The notes under the pieces were generated by a model. The model was not told the origin of the DNA and searched no databases. It worked only from the letters and a program-made list of their open reading frames with translations. Source: Acidobacteriaceae bacterium (lineage in GTDB: Bacteria > Acidobacteriota > Terriglobia > Terriglobales > Acidobacteriaceae). From it: 8,437 nucleotides of DNA. The DNA lies in contig JASHTU010000070.1 of assembly GCA_030040395.1 (NCBI GenBank), positions 1-8,437 on the forward strand. Reading direction: 5' to 3'. The translations under genes were made by a program, and so were the position numbers. Positions 1-6,100 of the stretch are shown in pieces. The stretch's first letter is position 1, and every line of letters begins with the position of its first letter.

Positions 1-2
1 CC

Positions 3-392
3 GGCTGGGCGGCCATATGGCGCTCCGATCCCCGCTGGGCCGCGGCGCCTCCGGTGAATCCGCGCAACCGCTCCCTGCTTTTCGCTTGCGTTGAGCATCG
101 CGCCTGGCTGGCGGCGTTTGAAGCCTACCTGCAGGGCAAGCGGCAGAGTCCGCCCTCCCTGGATCCGCGCGACTGCCGGTTCAGCGGCTGGCTCGAAGCC
201 GAAATGAAGGCCGGCCGCAACCATTTTCCCGCTTTTCACGCCATCCAGATCCTCCATGGGCAGCTTCATTCACTGGCTGCGGAGATTCTCGCCGCGCAGC
301 ATGGCGAGGGCCGGTCACAGGGCCTGGAGCGCCTGGCGGATCTGCACTGCCTGCGCGATGAGCTTTTCGAGCAATTGGCGGTCTTCCAATAG
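3..392 (+). CDS. CZB (chemoreceptor zinc-binding) domain protein, probably 5'-truncated
   Basis: The C-terminal part matches the CZB pattern: a His-x-x-Trp helix, then D-C-x-F-x-G-W-L, then a His-x-x-x-His helix. Numbered from the GTG at position 54, the candidate zinc ligands are His15, Cys41, His68 and His72. CZB domains bind zinc in the cytoplasm and occur in methyl-accepting chemoreceptors, in diguanylate cyclases and as stand-alone proteins, where they sense zinc or oxidants such as HOCl. The frame has no stop back to position 3, and the GTG at 54 has no Shine-Dalgarno sequence, so I infer that the gene starts left of the window and the CZB is a C-terminal module. If the GTG were real, the product would be a 112-residue stand-alone CZB protein. 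The gene ends with TAG at 390-392 and converges on hddC. The domain call is fairly secure; the parent protein is unknown. Confidence 0.72.
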   Translation, partial: GWAAIWRSDPRWAAAPPVNPRNRSLLFACVEHRAWLAAFEAYLQGKRQSPPSLDPRDCRFSGWLEAEMKAGRNHFPAFHAIQILHGQLHSLAAEILAAQHGEGRSQGLERLADLHCLRDELFEQLAVFQ

Positions 393-393
393 A

Positions 394-502
394 GCACTTC
401 TCCATCACACGTATCCCGTGCAATTTCGACGCAAGATGACGATTCTTTGCGGGAATCGACCCCCGGCTTCCCGGCTTCGATGCACCGCAGAAGGAGAAGT
501 GC
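394..502. repeat. Inverted-repeat-bounded structured spacer between convergent genes
   Basis: A perfect 10 bp inverted repeat, GCACTTCTCC (394-403) and GGAGAAGTGC (493-502), encloses the spacer and starts two bases after the CZB stop codon. Inside it is a second hairpin, CGCAAGA (430-436) against TCTTTGCG (444-451), with one bulged base and flanking TCGA on both sides (426-429, 456-459). A tandem CCGGCTTC doublet follows at 463-478. No T-run follows a stem, so this is not a textbook intrinsic terminator. It may form the 3' end structure of both convergent transcripts, or be a small inserted palindromic element. No ORF here looks real. Confidence 0.45.
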
Positions 503-542
503 GATAGGATGCGCCGCGACAGCGGGGTTGGTGCCTTTGGCC

Positions 543-1232
543 TCAGTACTCAGCCAGTTCGGTTTGCGCGCGGTCCAGGTCCTCGGGCACGCCGATGTCG
601 AGAAAGAACCCCTCCACTTCGTAGGCGGCGGGAAGGATGCGGCCGATTTCGGGGGCCAGAAAATCCCTCTCGAAGGAGAATTTTTCCGGCAAATCCGGCG
701 GCCAGGCGAGGTTTCTGTTGAGAACATAGGCGCCGGCGTTGATCCAGCCGGGCCCGGCGCGGCCTTTTTCCGCGAAGCTCACGACCCGACCGGCGCTGAC
801 GACCACTCCGCCATAGCGGGCGATATTCGCCTGGCGCGCCACGGCGATGGTCAAGGCCGCGCCCGCGCCGGCATGGAAGCGCATCATGGCGGCGTAATCC
901 GCGTCGAGAAAGGTGTCGCCATTCAACACCAGGGCGCAGTCTTCCCTGGTTTGCGCCAGGGCGAGACGGATGGCGCCTCCGGTGCCGAGCGGGTCCTCCT
1001 CGACTGCGTAATCCACCCGCATGCCGCGAAAAGAAGCGCCAAAATGATCCTGAATGACGGCGCCGAGATGGCCCACGGAAAGCAAGACCCGGCCGCAACC
1101 CGCGCCGGCGAGCTGGTGGAGAAGAATCTCAAGAAATGGCCGGCCGGCCACAGGCGCCATGGGTTTGGGAACGCCGCTGAGCCGCGCCACCAGCCGCGTT
1201 CCCAGCCCTCCGGCGAGAACAATCGCCTCCAT
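543..1232 (-). CDS. hddC: D-glycero-alpha-D-manno-heptose 1-phosphate guanylyltransferase (HddC-type nucleotidyltransferase)
   Basis: This 229-residue sugar-nucleotidyltransferase starts with the NTP-binding signature LAGGLGTRL (residues 6-14), followed by VPKPM (21-25), where the Lys contacts phosphate. EEDPLGTGGAI (78-88) and NGDTF (104-108, with metal-binding Asp106) follow. Near the C-terminus FFLDIGVPEDL fits the usual family ending. Sequence alone does not separate GTP-type heptose-1-phosphate enzymes from glucose-1-phosphate or mannose-1-phosphate relatives. The assignment rests on its place directly after hddA and gmhA, which predicts GTP + heptose 1-phosphate giving GDP-D-glycero-alpha-D-manno-heptose and pyrophosphate in the cytoplasm. 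The ATG lies 5 bases past the gmhA stop, so translation is probably coupled. A weak GAGAG sits about 10 bases upstream. The frame runs open a further 237 codons upstream, but that part is antisense-frame noise over gmhA. Confidence 0.85.
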   Translation of the reverse strand: MEAIVLAGGLGTRLVARLSGVPKPMAPVAGRPFLEILLHQLAGAGCGRVLLSVGHLGAVIQDHFGASFRGMRVDYAVEEDPLGTGGAIRLALAQTREDCALVLNGDTFLDADYAAMMRFHAGAGAALTIAVARQANIARYGGVVVSAGRVVSFAEKGRAGPGWINAGAYVLNRNLAWPPDLPEKFSFERDFLAPEIGRILPAAYEVEGFFLDIGVPEDLDRAQTELAEY

Positions 1233-1237
1233 TCCGG

Positions 1238-1867
1238 CTAGCTCTCGACCACGGCCGGCGCCTCGACGGGCGAAGCGTGTTCGTGGCCGAAATAGCCGCG
1301 CTCGACCAGCAAGCAAAAGATGTGCTCGAGGGCCAGATGCGCCTCCTGGATGTGCATGGTGACGTTGGAAGGAATGCGGATGCAATAGTCGCAGAGCGGG
1401 GGCATGGCGCCGCCGGTTTTGCCGGTAAGGCCGATGGTGACAATGCCCCGCTCCCGGCACAATTCGAGGGCGCGGAGCACGTTGGGCGATCGGCCCGAAG
1501 TGGAGATGCCCACGAAGACGTCGCCGGGCAGTCCCAGGGCCTCGATCTGGCGGACAAAGACGCGCTCGTAACCGTAATCGTTGCCGATCGCGGTCAGGAT
1601 CGAGGTGTCTGTGGTGAGGGCGACGGCGCGCATGGCGGGCCGGTCTTCGACCAGGCGGCTGACAAACTCGGCCACCAGGTGCTGGGCGTCGGCCGCGCTG
1701 CCGCCGTTGCCCGCGACCATCAGCTTGCGGCCGGCTTTCAAGGCTGCCGCGGTGGCCGCCGCGGCGTCGGCCAGCGTGGCGTGCAACGTCGCATCGCGCC
1801 CGACTTGCTCCAAAACCGACAGCCCGTCGGCCAGCTGTTCCCGCACAATTTCTACGGAACTCTCCAT
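1238..1867 (-). CDS. gmhA: Phosphoheptose (sedoheptulose 7-phosphate) isomerase GmhA
   Basis: A cytoplasmic SIS-domain isomerase that converts sedoheptulose 7-phosphate to D-glycero-D-manno-heptose 7-phosphate. The 209 residues match the normal GmhA length. Visible motifs are [11 protein letters not shown] (53-63), which carries the phosphate-binding Ser, followed by Glu67; then [13 protein letters not shown] (85-97), [11 protein letters not shown] (120-130), GLTGKTGG (146-153) and [10 protein letters not shown] (173-182). By alignment with the E. coli enzyme, Glu67, Gln174 and His182 are the catalytic or substrate residues, and all are present. The ATG at 1867 has a strong AGGAGG nine bases upstream, which decides the start over an in-frame ATG ten codons earlier. 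The gene overlaps the hddA 3' end by 16 bases and is followed 5 bases later by hddC, so all three are likely one transcript. Confidence 0.93.
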   Translation of the reverse strand: MESSVEIVREQLADGLSVLEQVGRDATLHATLADAAAATAAALKAGRKLMVAGNGGSAADAQHLVAEFVSRLVEDRPAMRAVALTTDTSILTAIGNDYGYERVFVRQIEALGLPGDVFVGISTSGRSPNVLRALELCRERGIVTIGLTGKTGGAMPPLCDYCIRIPSNVTMHIQEAHLALEHIFCLLVERGYFGHEHASPVEAPAVVES

Positions 1868-2886
1868 GCCTGCACCCCTCCTGCGGTGAAGTGACATCCA
1901 TACGCTCTGCCGCCTTCGTGGCTGGCGCGCAGAGCCTCGGCAACCTTGTCCTTTTCGATCGGATCAGCGAGCAACATCATAAATCCACCTCCGCCCGCTC
2001 CGGAAATTTTCGCGCAATAGGCTCCCGCCCCGAGGGCGCAGGCGTACAACCGCTCAATCTGCTCGTTGACGATGCGGCTGGCCATGCGCTTCTTTGACTC
2101 CCAACTGCCGCGGAGCACCTGGTGGAGCTGGTGAAAATCACCGCGCAGCAAGCACTCCTTCACGCGGAAGGCCTCTTCCTTGATGGAGTGCATGGCCGCG
2201 AGCGCCACCTGGTTGCGGTCGCGGACGTTGCGCGACTGCTCCTCAATGATCTCCGCTGAAGCGCGCGAGTTTCCCGTGAAATACAAAAGCAGCGAGGCCT
2301 CCAGCTCCGAAATGACCCAGTCCTTGATGCGCAGCGGATTCACCAGCACGCGGCCGTTGCGCCCGAATTCCATGAAATTGAAGCCCCCAAAGGCTGCGGC
2401 GTAGGGGTCCTGTTTGCCGCCTTCAAATCCGGCTTCTTCGCGCTCGATCACGAACGCGGTGTGGGCCAGCTCGTAGTCGCCGAGGGGCAGATTCAGCCAC
2501 TCGACATAGGCAGCCAGCATGGCCACCACCAGCGTGGACGAGGAACCCAGGCCCGAGCCCGCCGGCACGTCCACGCGCGTGCTCATGCGCAGGCTGAGGG
2601 GCTTGCCTCCGTTATAGCGCCGGACCACATGGTTGTAAACAGCTTTGAAGAGATCGAGTTGGCCATCCCCGGCCAGTTCCGGCGCGGCGGGATACTGCGC
2701 CGCCTGGCGCAAGTCGGCGGAAACGAACTCGACTTTTCCCGTGTCCAGCGGCTCGAGGCCGGCGTAGGCGTAATAATCGATGGTCGCGTTCAGGATGGCG
2801 CCCCCGAACTCATCGCAGTAGGGAGAGACGTCCGTGCCGCCTCCGGCCAGCCCAAGCCGCAACGGCGCTCTGGAGCGGATCAACAT
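1852..2886 (-). CDS. hddA: D-glycero-alpha-D-manno-heptose 7-phosphate kinase (GHMP family)
   Basis: A GHMP-family kinase that phosphorylates C1 of D-glycero-D-manno-heptose 7-phosphate with ATP, giving the alpha-1,7-bisphosphate. All three family motifs are present: motif 1 [20 protein letters not shown] (residues 6-25), the glycine/serine-rich ATP loop [12 protein letters not shown] (107-118), and motif 3 [12 protein letters not shown] (293-304). The RAPLR...[12 protein letters not shown] opening is characteristic of HddA and its sugar-kinase relatives rather than galactokinases. From the ATG at 2886 the protein is 344 residues, near the family norm. An in-frame TTG six codons earlier abuts a palindromic repeat. 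Neither start has a clear Shine-Dalgarno sequence, and I chose ATG because family members begin a few residues before the RAPLR motif. This is the first gene of the operon. Its last 16 bases overlap gmhA and contain the gmhA ribosome-binding site. Confidence 0.92.
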   Translation of the reverse strand: MLIRSRAPLRLGLAGGGTDVSPYCDEFGGAILNATIDYYAYAGLEPLDTGKVEFVSADLRQAAQYPAAPELAGDGQLDLFKAVYNHVVRRYNGGKPLSLRMSTRVDVPAGSGLGSSSTLVVAMLAAYVEWLNLPLGDYELAHTAFVIEREEAGFEGGKQDPYAAAFGGFNFMEFGRNGRVLVNPLRIKDWVISELEASLLLYFTGNSRASAEIIEEQSRNVRDRNQVALAAMHSIKEEAFRVKECLLRGDFHQLHQVLRGSWESKKRMASRIVNEQIERLYACALGAGAYCAKISGAGGGGFMMLLADPIEKDKVAEALRASHEGGRAYGCHFTAGGVQAWRVP

Positions 2887-2904
2887 GGAGTTCGCTTCGC
2901 CCAA

Positions 2905-3013
2905 GCGGAACCAGAGAAAGCGCGCCTCGAAGTCGCGCGATCAAGTCGACGCGACCCCAAAGGAGCGGCGACCCAACACAGAGTCCGGCGTGACACAGTA
3001 TCTCTGGTTTCGC
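2905..3013. repeat. Palindromic dispersed repeat, copy A (MITE-like)
   Basis: The 109 bp element has 13 bp terminal inverted repeats with one mismatch (2905-2917 and 3001-3013; core ACCAGAGA/TCTCTGGT). It aligns with 7076-7183 at about 75% identity with a single one-base gap (hand count). The best-conserved blocks are both ends, CAAGGAGgGGCGACC-like at about 2958-2973 and GGCGnGACACAnTATCTCTGG at about 2987-3007. It lies between a TATAAT box and hddA, so it would form a hairpin in the hddA leader. I see no target-site duplication and no credible ORF. It may be a MITE or a REP-like element. Confidence 0.72.
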
Positions 3014-3277
3014 CGTAAGCCGGTATTATAGCGAAGCCGTGGGAGCAGAACGATCGCCGCCGTAACCTTACGGCAGGTTGCGCCTGCCTGCGTTGGATTC
3101 TTCGCTGATCTTGTGGGTTTCCGCCCGATAACCGATAATGGGCGCGTGACTTGCGTCCTTAAGAAGGCGGGAACGCGCCTCTTCCGGAGTACTCGTTCCC
3201 TGTTTTCCTCTTCCCCTGTTCCCCGTACCTAAAACAGCTTCCCAAGGCAAAACAACGCCCCAAATGGAGATCGACCA
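3014..3277. other. Intergenic spacer between divergent hddA and zinc-ribbon genes
   Basis: Together with copy A this forms a 391 bp gap. It contains two adjacent small hairpins: CCGTAA/TTACGG with a 2-base loop (3060-3073), and GGCAGG/CCTGCC with a 5-base loop (about 3072-3088). A pyrimidine-rich stretch runs from about 3178 to 3228. The sequence is less GC-rich than the heptose operon and resembles the gene that follows. A GGAG eight bases before the ATG at 3278 is a good ribosome-binding site. I could not identify a convincing promoter for that gene. Confidence 0.4.
3025..3030 (-). promoter_or_regulatory. Candidate -10 box for the hddA-gmhA-hddC operon
   Basis: Read on the minus strand, this is a perfect TATAAT followed by ACCGG. 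No good -35 is visible 16-18 bases upstream (best TCGTTC), so the promoter is only a candidate. Transcription from it would give a leader of roughly 130 bases containing the whole copy A repeat before the hddA ATG. Confidence 0.4.
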
Positions 3278-4756
3278 ATGCCTCTTTGCCCGCTGTGCTT
3301 CCGGAATTCGATTCAACGGGATGCTTTCTGGTGTCTCTCTTGTGGCGCTAAACTGAACGCAAAAAACGACAGAAAGGCCTTGCGAGCCCGCGTCGCAACG
3401 GTCGGAATCTCTCCTGAGAGCATCGCAATGGCTTTGCGAATCGTCGACAAGATGAACGAGCCCAAGCTGCTGACCGCGCCGCCTGAGGTGCTCATGCTTA
3501 CCCTGGAACCGGCCAATCGTAAGATGCCGATCGATTTGCAGCGCGAGATGCAAGGTAAGTTTCAGGGGCCGAACGCGCACAAAAAACCGGTCCTCGCCGG
3601 TATCTCGACGCCCCTTTCCGTTCGCGAAGATGCATGGAAGAAAGCTGAAGATCTGCGCGTAGCCGAGTTGCGAAAAGAAGTGGACGCGGTCGAGAAACAC
3701 CTCAAGGAACAACTCGTCAAACATGACCAATACGAGGCGGACTCGACCAATATTTCTTTGAGAAAAGCGAGCCTCGGCGCAAAGCCCGAATGGCTGACCC
3801 TCCCGGAACTCGCCAAGATCGACAAGCAGATCGATGACGAGCTGAAAAAGACGCCGCTTAAAAGCAAGCACGACTACGACAAGATTTTCACCTTGCAACA
3901 GTCGGCCGTGGATTACCTGAAGGGTGTGGAGGACTGTCTGCCGGCCTGCCAGGAAATCTCAGACCTGCTCAATAGCGATCCCGACACCCGGAACGACTTT
4001 CAGTCGCGTTTCACGAAGCTCCGAACCTTCGTCAACACCGGCCCGGCCACCCAGAATGTGCGCAAACTCAGTCAGCTCGACATGCTCAAGCGCCAGGCCG
4101 CGCAATCCAGGGGCATGCGTCTGCGCTGGAAAGACGCGCTGGATAAGGTCAACCAGCGCCTGACCTACATGACAAGCGAAGACGGCTTCAAGATAAAGGC
4201 GGAATCGACGCAGGTGCAAAAATGGAAGAAAGAGTATGACCGGCTCACAATCCAGGCCCAAAGAGGTCCGCTGGACATCGGCCCCCTCAATTTGGGGATC
4301 AATGCCTTGAACGCGGCAATCGAGACTGAGGCGAAGGACAAAGAGCGGGGGAGGAACAATAACGCACTGAACGATATCGCAAACGAGGAGAAGAAAACCC
4401 GGCCCAGTGCGGTTTACTGGACGTCGCTCTCGGGGAACAAGCAGGAACTGGCCAAGTGCATCAAGCATGGGAAGCCAATCCCCGTGAACTGGGAGAGGAA
4501 GTCGCATAATAATCATCCCCACGGGAACGGGTCGGAGTACCGGCTATGGACCGGCCCGGTGGGCGCGGTAGGGAGCGCCGTCGGCGGTCTTCGCATGACT
4601 TCTGTGGGAAGAATGCCCTATGAGTGCAGCTTGCACAGCTCCACCAGTAAGTACAACTATCTCCCCGTCGTGGGCATTCCGGACTGGGATCCCAAGCCTC
4701 CGCTGCCGGCAGATTTTCCCGCTGCCCCGGTTCCGGTCGCCCTCCTGCCGCTATAG
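3278..4756 (+). CDS. Unrecognised zinc-ribbon / coiled-coil protein
   Basis: I do not recognise this 492-residue protein as a whole. Residues 4-22 form a compact Cys4 zinc ribbon (CPLC, then CLSC; Cys4, Cys7, Cys19, Cys22). Residues of roughly 110-370 are charged, Lys/Glu/Gln-rich and strongly helical, with likely coiled coils (for example around 113-160). A distinct C-terminal segment (about 375-475) changes character: it has SHNNHPHGNGSEYRLWTG (409-426), a Gly/Ala/Val-rich stretch with Arg, then Tyr448, Cys450, His453 and SKYNYLPVVG. A Pro-rich tail ends the protein. No signal peptide or membrane segment is visible, so it is probably cytoplasmic. The start has a GGAG eight bases upstream. 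Codons are less GC-biased than in neighbouring genes, which hints at transfer. The modular layout (binding ribbon, long rod, compact C-terminal domain) would suit an effector or a nucleic-acid-associated protein, but that is speculation. It ends 25 bases from the convergent esterase gene. Confidence 0.8.
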   Translation: MPLCPLCFRNSIQRDAFWCLSCGAKLNAKNDRKALRARVATVGISPESIAMALRIVDKMNEPKLLTAPPEVLMLTLEPANRKMPIDLQREMQGKFQGPNAHKKPVLAGISTPLSVREDAWKKAEDLRVAELRKEVDAVEKHLKEQLVKHDQYEADSTNISLRKASLGAKPEWLTLPELAKIDKQIDDELKKTPLKSKHDYDKIFTLQQSAVDYLKGVEDCLPACQEISDLLNSDPDTRNDFQSRFTKLRTFVNTGPATQNVRKLSQLDMLKRQAAQSRGMRLRWKDALDKVNQRLTYMTSEDGFKIKAESTQVQKWKKEYDRLTIQAQRGPLDIGPLNLGINALNAAIETEAKDKERGRNNNALNDIANEEKKTRPSAVYWTSLSGNKQELAKCIKHGKPIPVNWERKSHNNHPHGNGSEYRLWTGPVGAVGSAVGGLRMTSVGRMPYECSLHSSTSKYNYLPVVGIPDWDPKPPLPADFPAAPVPVALLPL

Positions 4757-4781
4757 GAAAGAAGCGTCACTCGCTGCAAGC

Positions 4782-5867
4782 TCAATGCTCGAGGTGTTTC
4801 AAGAAGAAATCGGCCATGAAGTGATTGGCCTCGATGGCCTCAGGCAGCGCGGGGTTGTACCAGAAGGCGTGCGGCAGCCCGTCGAAGACGATCAGGTGAG
4901 CATCGACGCCCGCGGTCAGGTAGGCCCGCTCGAGGTTGGCCGTGCCGCTGAGCAGCGCGTCGCGTTCGCTGGTGACAAAGAGCGTCGGGGGCAGCCCGCG
5001 GAGGTCCGCGTAGATGGGCGAAAGCACCGCGTCCCGGGGATCGGCGCCGCCCACATACTCGGGATCGTGTGGTTCGGCGCCCGGCGGATCGAGATGGCCC
5101 GAGAGGCCGCGAAGGGCAAAGAGTGAGGCTGAGTCGCCCGTGCGCGCAAAGTCGCCAAAGCCGCTGAAGACGCCCAGGGCCGCCGGCATGGGCAAACCCA
5201 ACTGCTTGAGCTTGACGGCCACTTCGGCGGTGAGGATCGCGCCGGCCGAAGTTCCATAGATGACGATGTGCGACGGCGCATAGGTCTTCAGCAACTCCTG
5301 GTAGACGGCCACGGAGTCGTCGACGGCGGCCGGGAAGGGATGCTCAGGCGCCAGGCGGTAGAGCACGGCGACAACCTTGATTCCGGTGTAGGAGGCTATG
5401 GGAATGGACTCCGTGTAGGAGCCGGAGTCGGAATTGAAGCCGCCGCCGTGGAGGTTGAGCAGCACCATGTCGCGCTTGGCTTCGGGTAGCGGATCGGGCG
5501 TGACAATGCGAACCGGAACACCGGCCATCTTTGCTTCGACGATCTGGTTGGGGCAGATCTTGCTCCACTCCACGCGCGCGTTTGCCGTATAAGCGTCGGT
5601 GGAGGCGCGGCGCTCGGCCAGGGTTTGCGGTGGTTCCTGGTCGGGCATGGGCCGGGCAAGGTATTGCCGCGCCTGCGGGCTGAGGGTTTGGGGCACCGGG
5701 ACCACGCGGGTCACGTGCGCCGCGCCCTGGGCGTCGATGTAGCTGGTGTCGCGATTGGGCGCCTGGGCCGCGGCCGTCGGCGTGTATTGCTGCGCGGCCA
5801 GCGCCGGTGGAAGCAGCAACGCAAACAAAGCCGCGCAGGGAAGGGTGAAGTTGGGCGCAAGATTCAC
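4782..5867 (-). CDS. Exported alpha/beta hydrolase, hormone-sensitive-lipase family (GTSAG subfamily) esterase
   Basis: This is an alpha/beta-hydrolase fold-3 esterase likely to act on short-chain carboxylic esters. HGGGF (140-144) is the HSL-family oxyanion-hole motif. YRLAPEHPFPAAVDD (170-184) is the conserved family block. GTSAG (205-209) holds nucleophile Ser207; the Thr in place of the commoner Asp marks the GTSAG subfamily. Asp303 (SERDALLSG) and His333 (GLPHAFW) complete the triad. Residues 1-25 look like a signal peptide: a hydrophobic Leu/Ala-rich core, then ALA-A before QQ, although the n-region lacks Lys/Arg. Export to the periplasm or outside is therefore inferred. The GTG at 5867 has AGGAG eight bases upstream, and it places the signal peptide at the N-terminus. 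Longer in-frame starts (to 6050) add unrelated Arg-rich sequence. The natural substrate cannot be read from the sequence. It is probably transcribed alone. Confidence 0.88.
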   Translation of the reverse strand: MNLAPNFTLPCAALFALLLPPALAAQQYTPTAAAQAPNRDTSYIDAQGAAHVTRVVPVPQTLSPQARQYLARPMPDQEPPQTLAERRASTDAYTANARVEWSKICPNQIVEAKMAGVPVRIVTPDPLPEAKRDMVLLNLHGGGFNSDSGSYTESIPIASYTGIKVVAVLYRLAPEHPFPAAVDDSVAVYQELLKTYAPSHIVIYGTSAGAILTAEVAVKLKQLGLPMPAALGVFSGFGDFARTGDSASLFALRGLSGHLDPPGAEPHDPEYVGGADPRDAVLSPIYADLRGLPPTLFVTSERDALLSGTANLERAYLTAGVDAHLIVFDGLPHAFWYNPALPEAIEANHFMADFFLKHLEH

Positions 5868-5928
5868 GGTTGCGGCTCCTGACAGGAAATTCTGACCCGT
5901 TCCGCCATGGCAGGCGTGGAACCCGTCC

Positions 5929-5934
5929 ACCATA
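5929..5934 (-). promoter_or_regulatory. Candidate extended -10 promoter of the esterase gene
   Basis: On the minus strand this reads TGCTATGGT, an extended -10 (TGn then TATGGT). The -35 region 17 bases upstream (GAAACA) matches TTGACA at only three positions. It would give a leader of about 55 bases ahead of the well-placed ribosome-binding site and GTG. Suggestive only. Confidence 0.3.
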
Positions 5935-6043
5935 GCAGAAAAGCGCTGCACTGTTTCCCGCTGCCTGCGGAAGGTAGCGCGGAGGGCGGGACGGCGGTAG
6001 GGGCGGGGAAGAAGGCGACGGGCAATCGATGCCGGCGGAGGGT

Positions 6044-6083
6044 CTTCCACGAAGGGAGACGAGTCAGCCGCCCTTCGTGGAAG
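6044..6083 (-). terminator. Strong stem-loop downstream of the sigma-like gene
   Basis: A perfect 13 bp stem, CTTCCACGAAGGG (6044-6056) with CCCTTCGTGGAAG (6071-6083), closes a 14-base loop. It lies 17 bases past the stop of the minus-strand gene at 6101, the expected place for a transcript-end structure. No T-run follows on either strand, so it may protect the mRNA 3' end or support factor-dependent termination rather than being a classical intrinsic terminator. It also marks the boundary with the esterase upstream region. Confidence 0.5.
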
Positions 6084-6100
6084 GTGTTTGGGAAGGATTA

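Noticed and set aside
447..1241. A 264-codon plus-strand open frame antisense to hddC
   Set aside because: The product is Gly/Ala/Arg-rich without a recognisable domain. The minus-strand frame has full nucleotidyltransferase motifs. Long antisense frames are expected in GC-rich coding DNA.
1277..1894. Plus-strand open frame of 205 codons antisense to gmhA
   Set aside because: No domain and no ribosome-binding site. It mirrors the codon pattern of a clearly real GmhA.
1233..1943. N-terminal extension of hddC across gmhA (frame open to 1943)
   Set aside because: The extension is Arg-rich noise in a shifted frame over gmhA. The nucleotidyltransferase fold begins exactly at the ATG at 1232.
2461..3018. 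Plus-strand frame spanning the hddA 5' end and the repeat
   Set aside because: It is antisense to hddA and its tail is only a translation of the palindromic repeat. Similar peptides arise from copy B, so these are repeat-derived spurious proteins.
3264..3356. Short plus-strand frame starting at the ATG just before the zinc-ribbon gene
   Set aside because: It has about 30 codons, no ribosome-binding site of its own and no recognisable content. The GGAG there serves the ATG at 3278.
3068..3898. Minus-strand open frame of 276 codons
   Set aside because: It overlaps the zinc-ribbon gene, which has a good ribosome-binding site, a Cys4 motif and sensible codon use. This frame has none of these.
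3278..4756. Calling the protein a ribonuclease toxin from its C-terminal EYR...H pattern
   Set aside because: The spacing and the expected catalytic His-Tyr context of barnase-type enzymes do not match clearly. Kept as an unassigned protein.
4757..4781. Possible intrinsic terminator between the convergent zinc-ribbon and esterase genes
   Set aside because: The 25-base gap has no convincing stem and no T-run.
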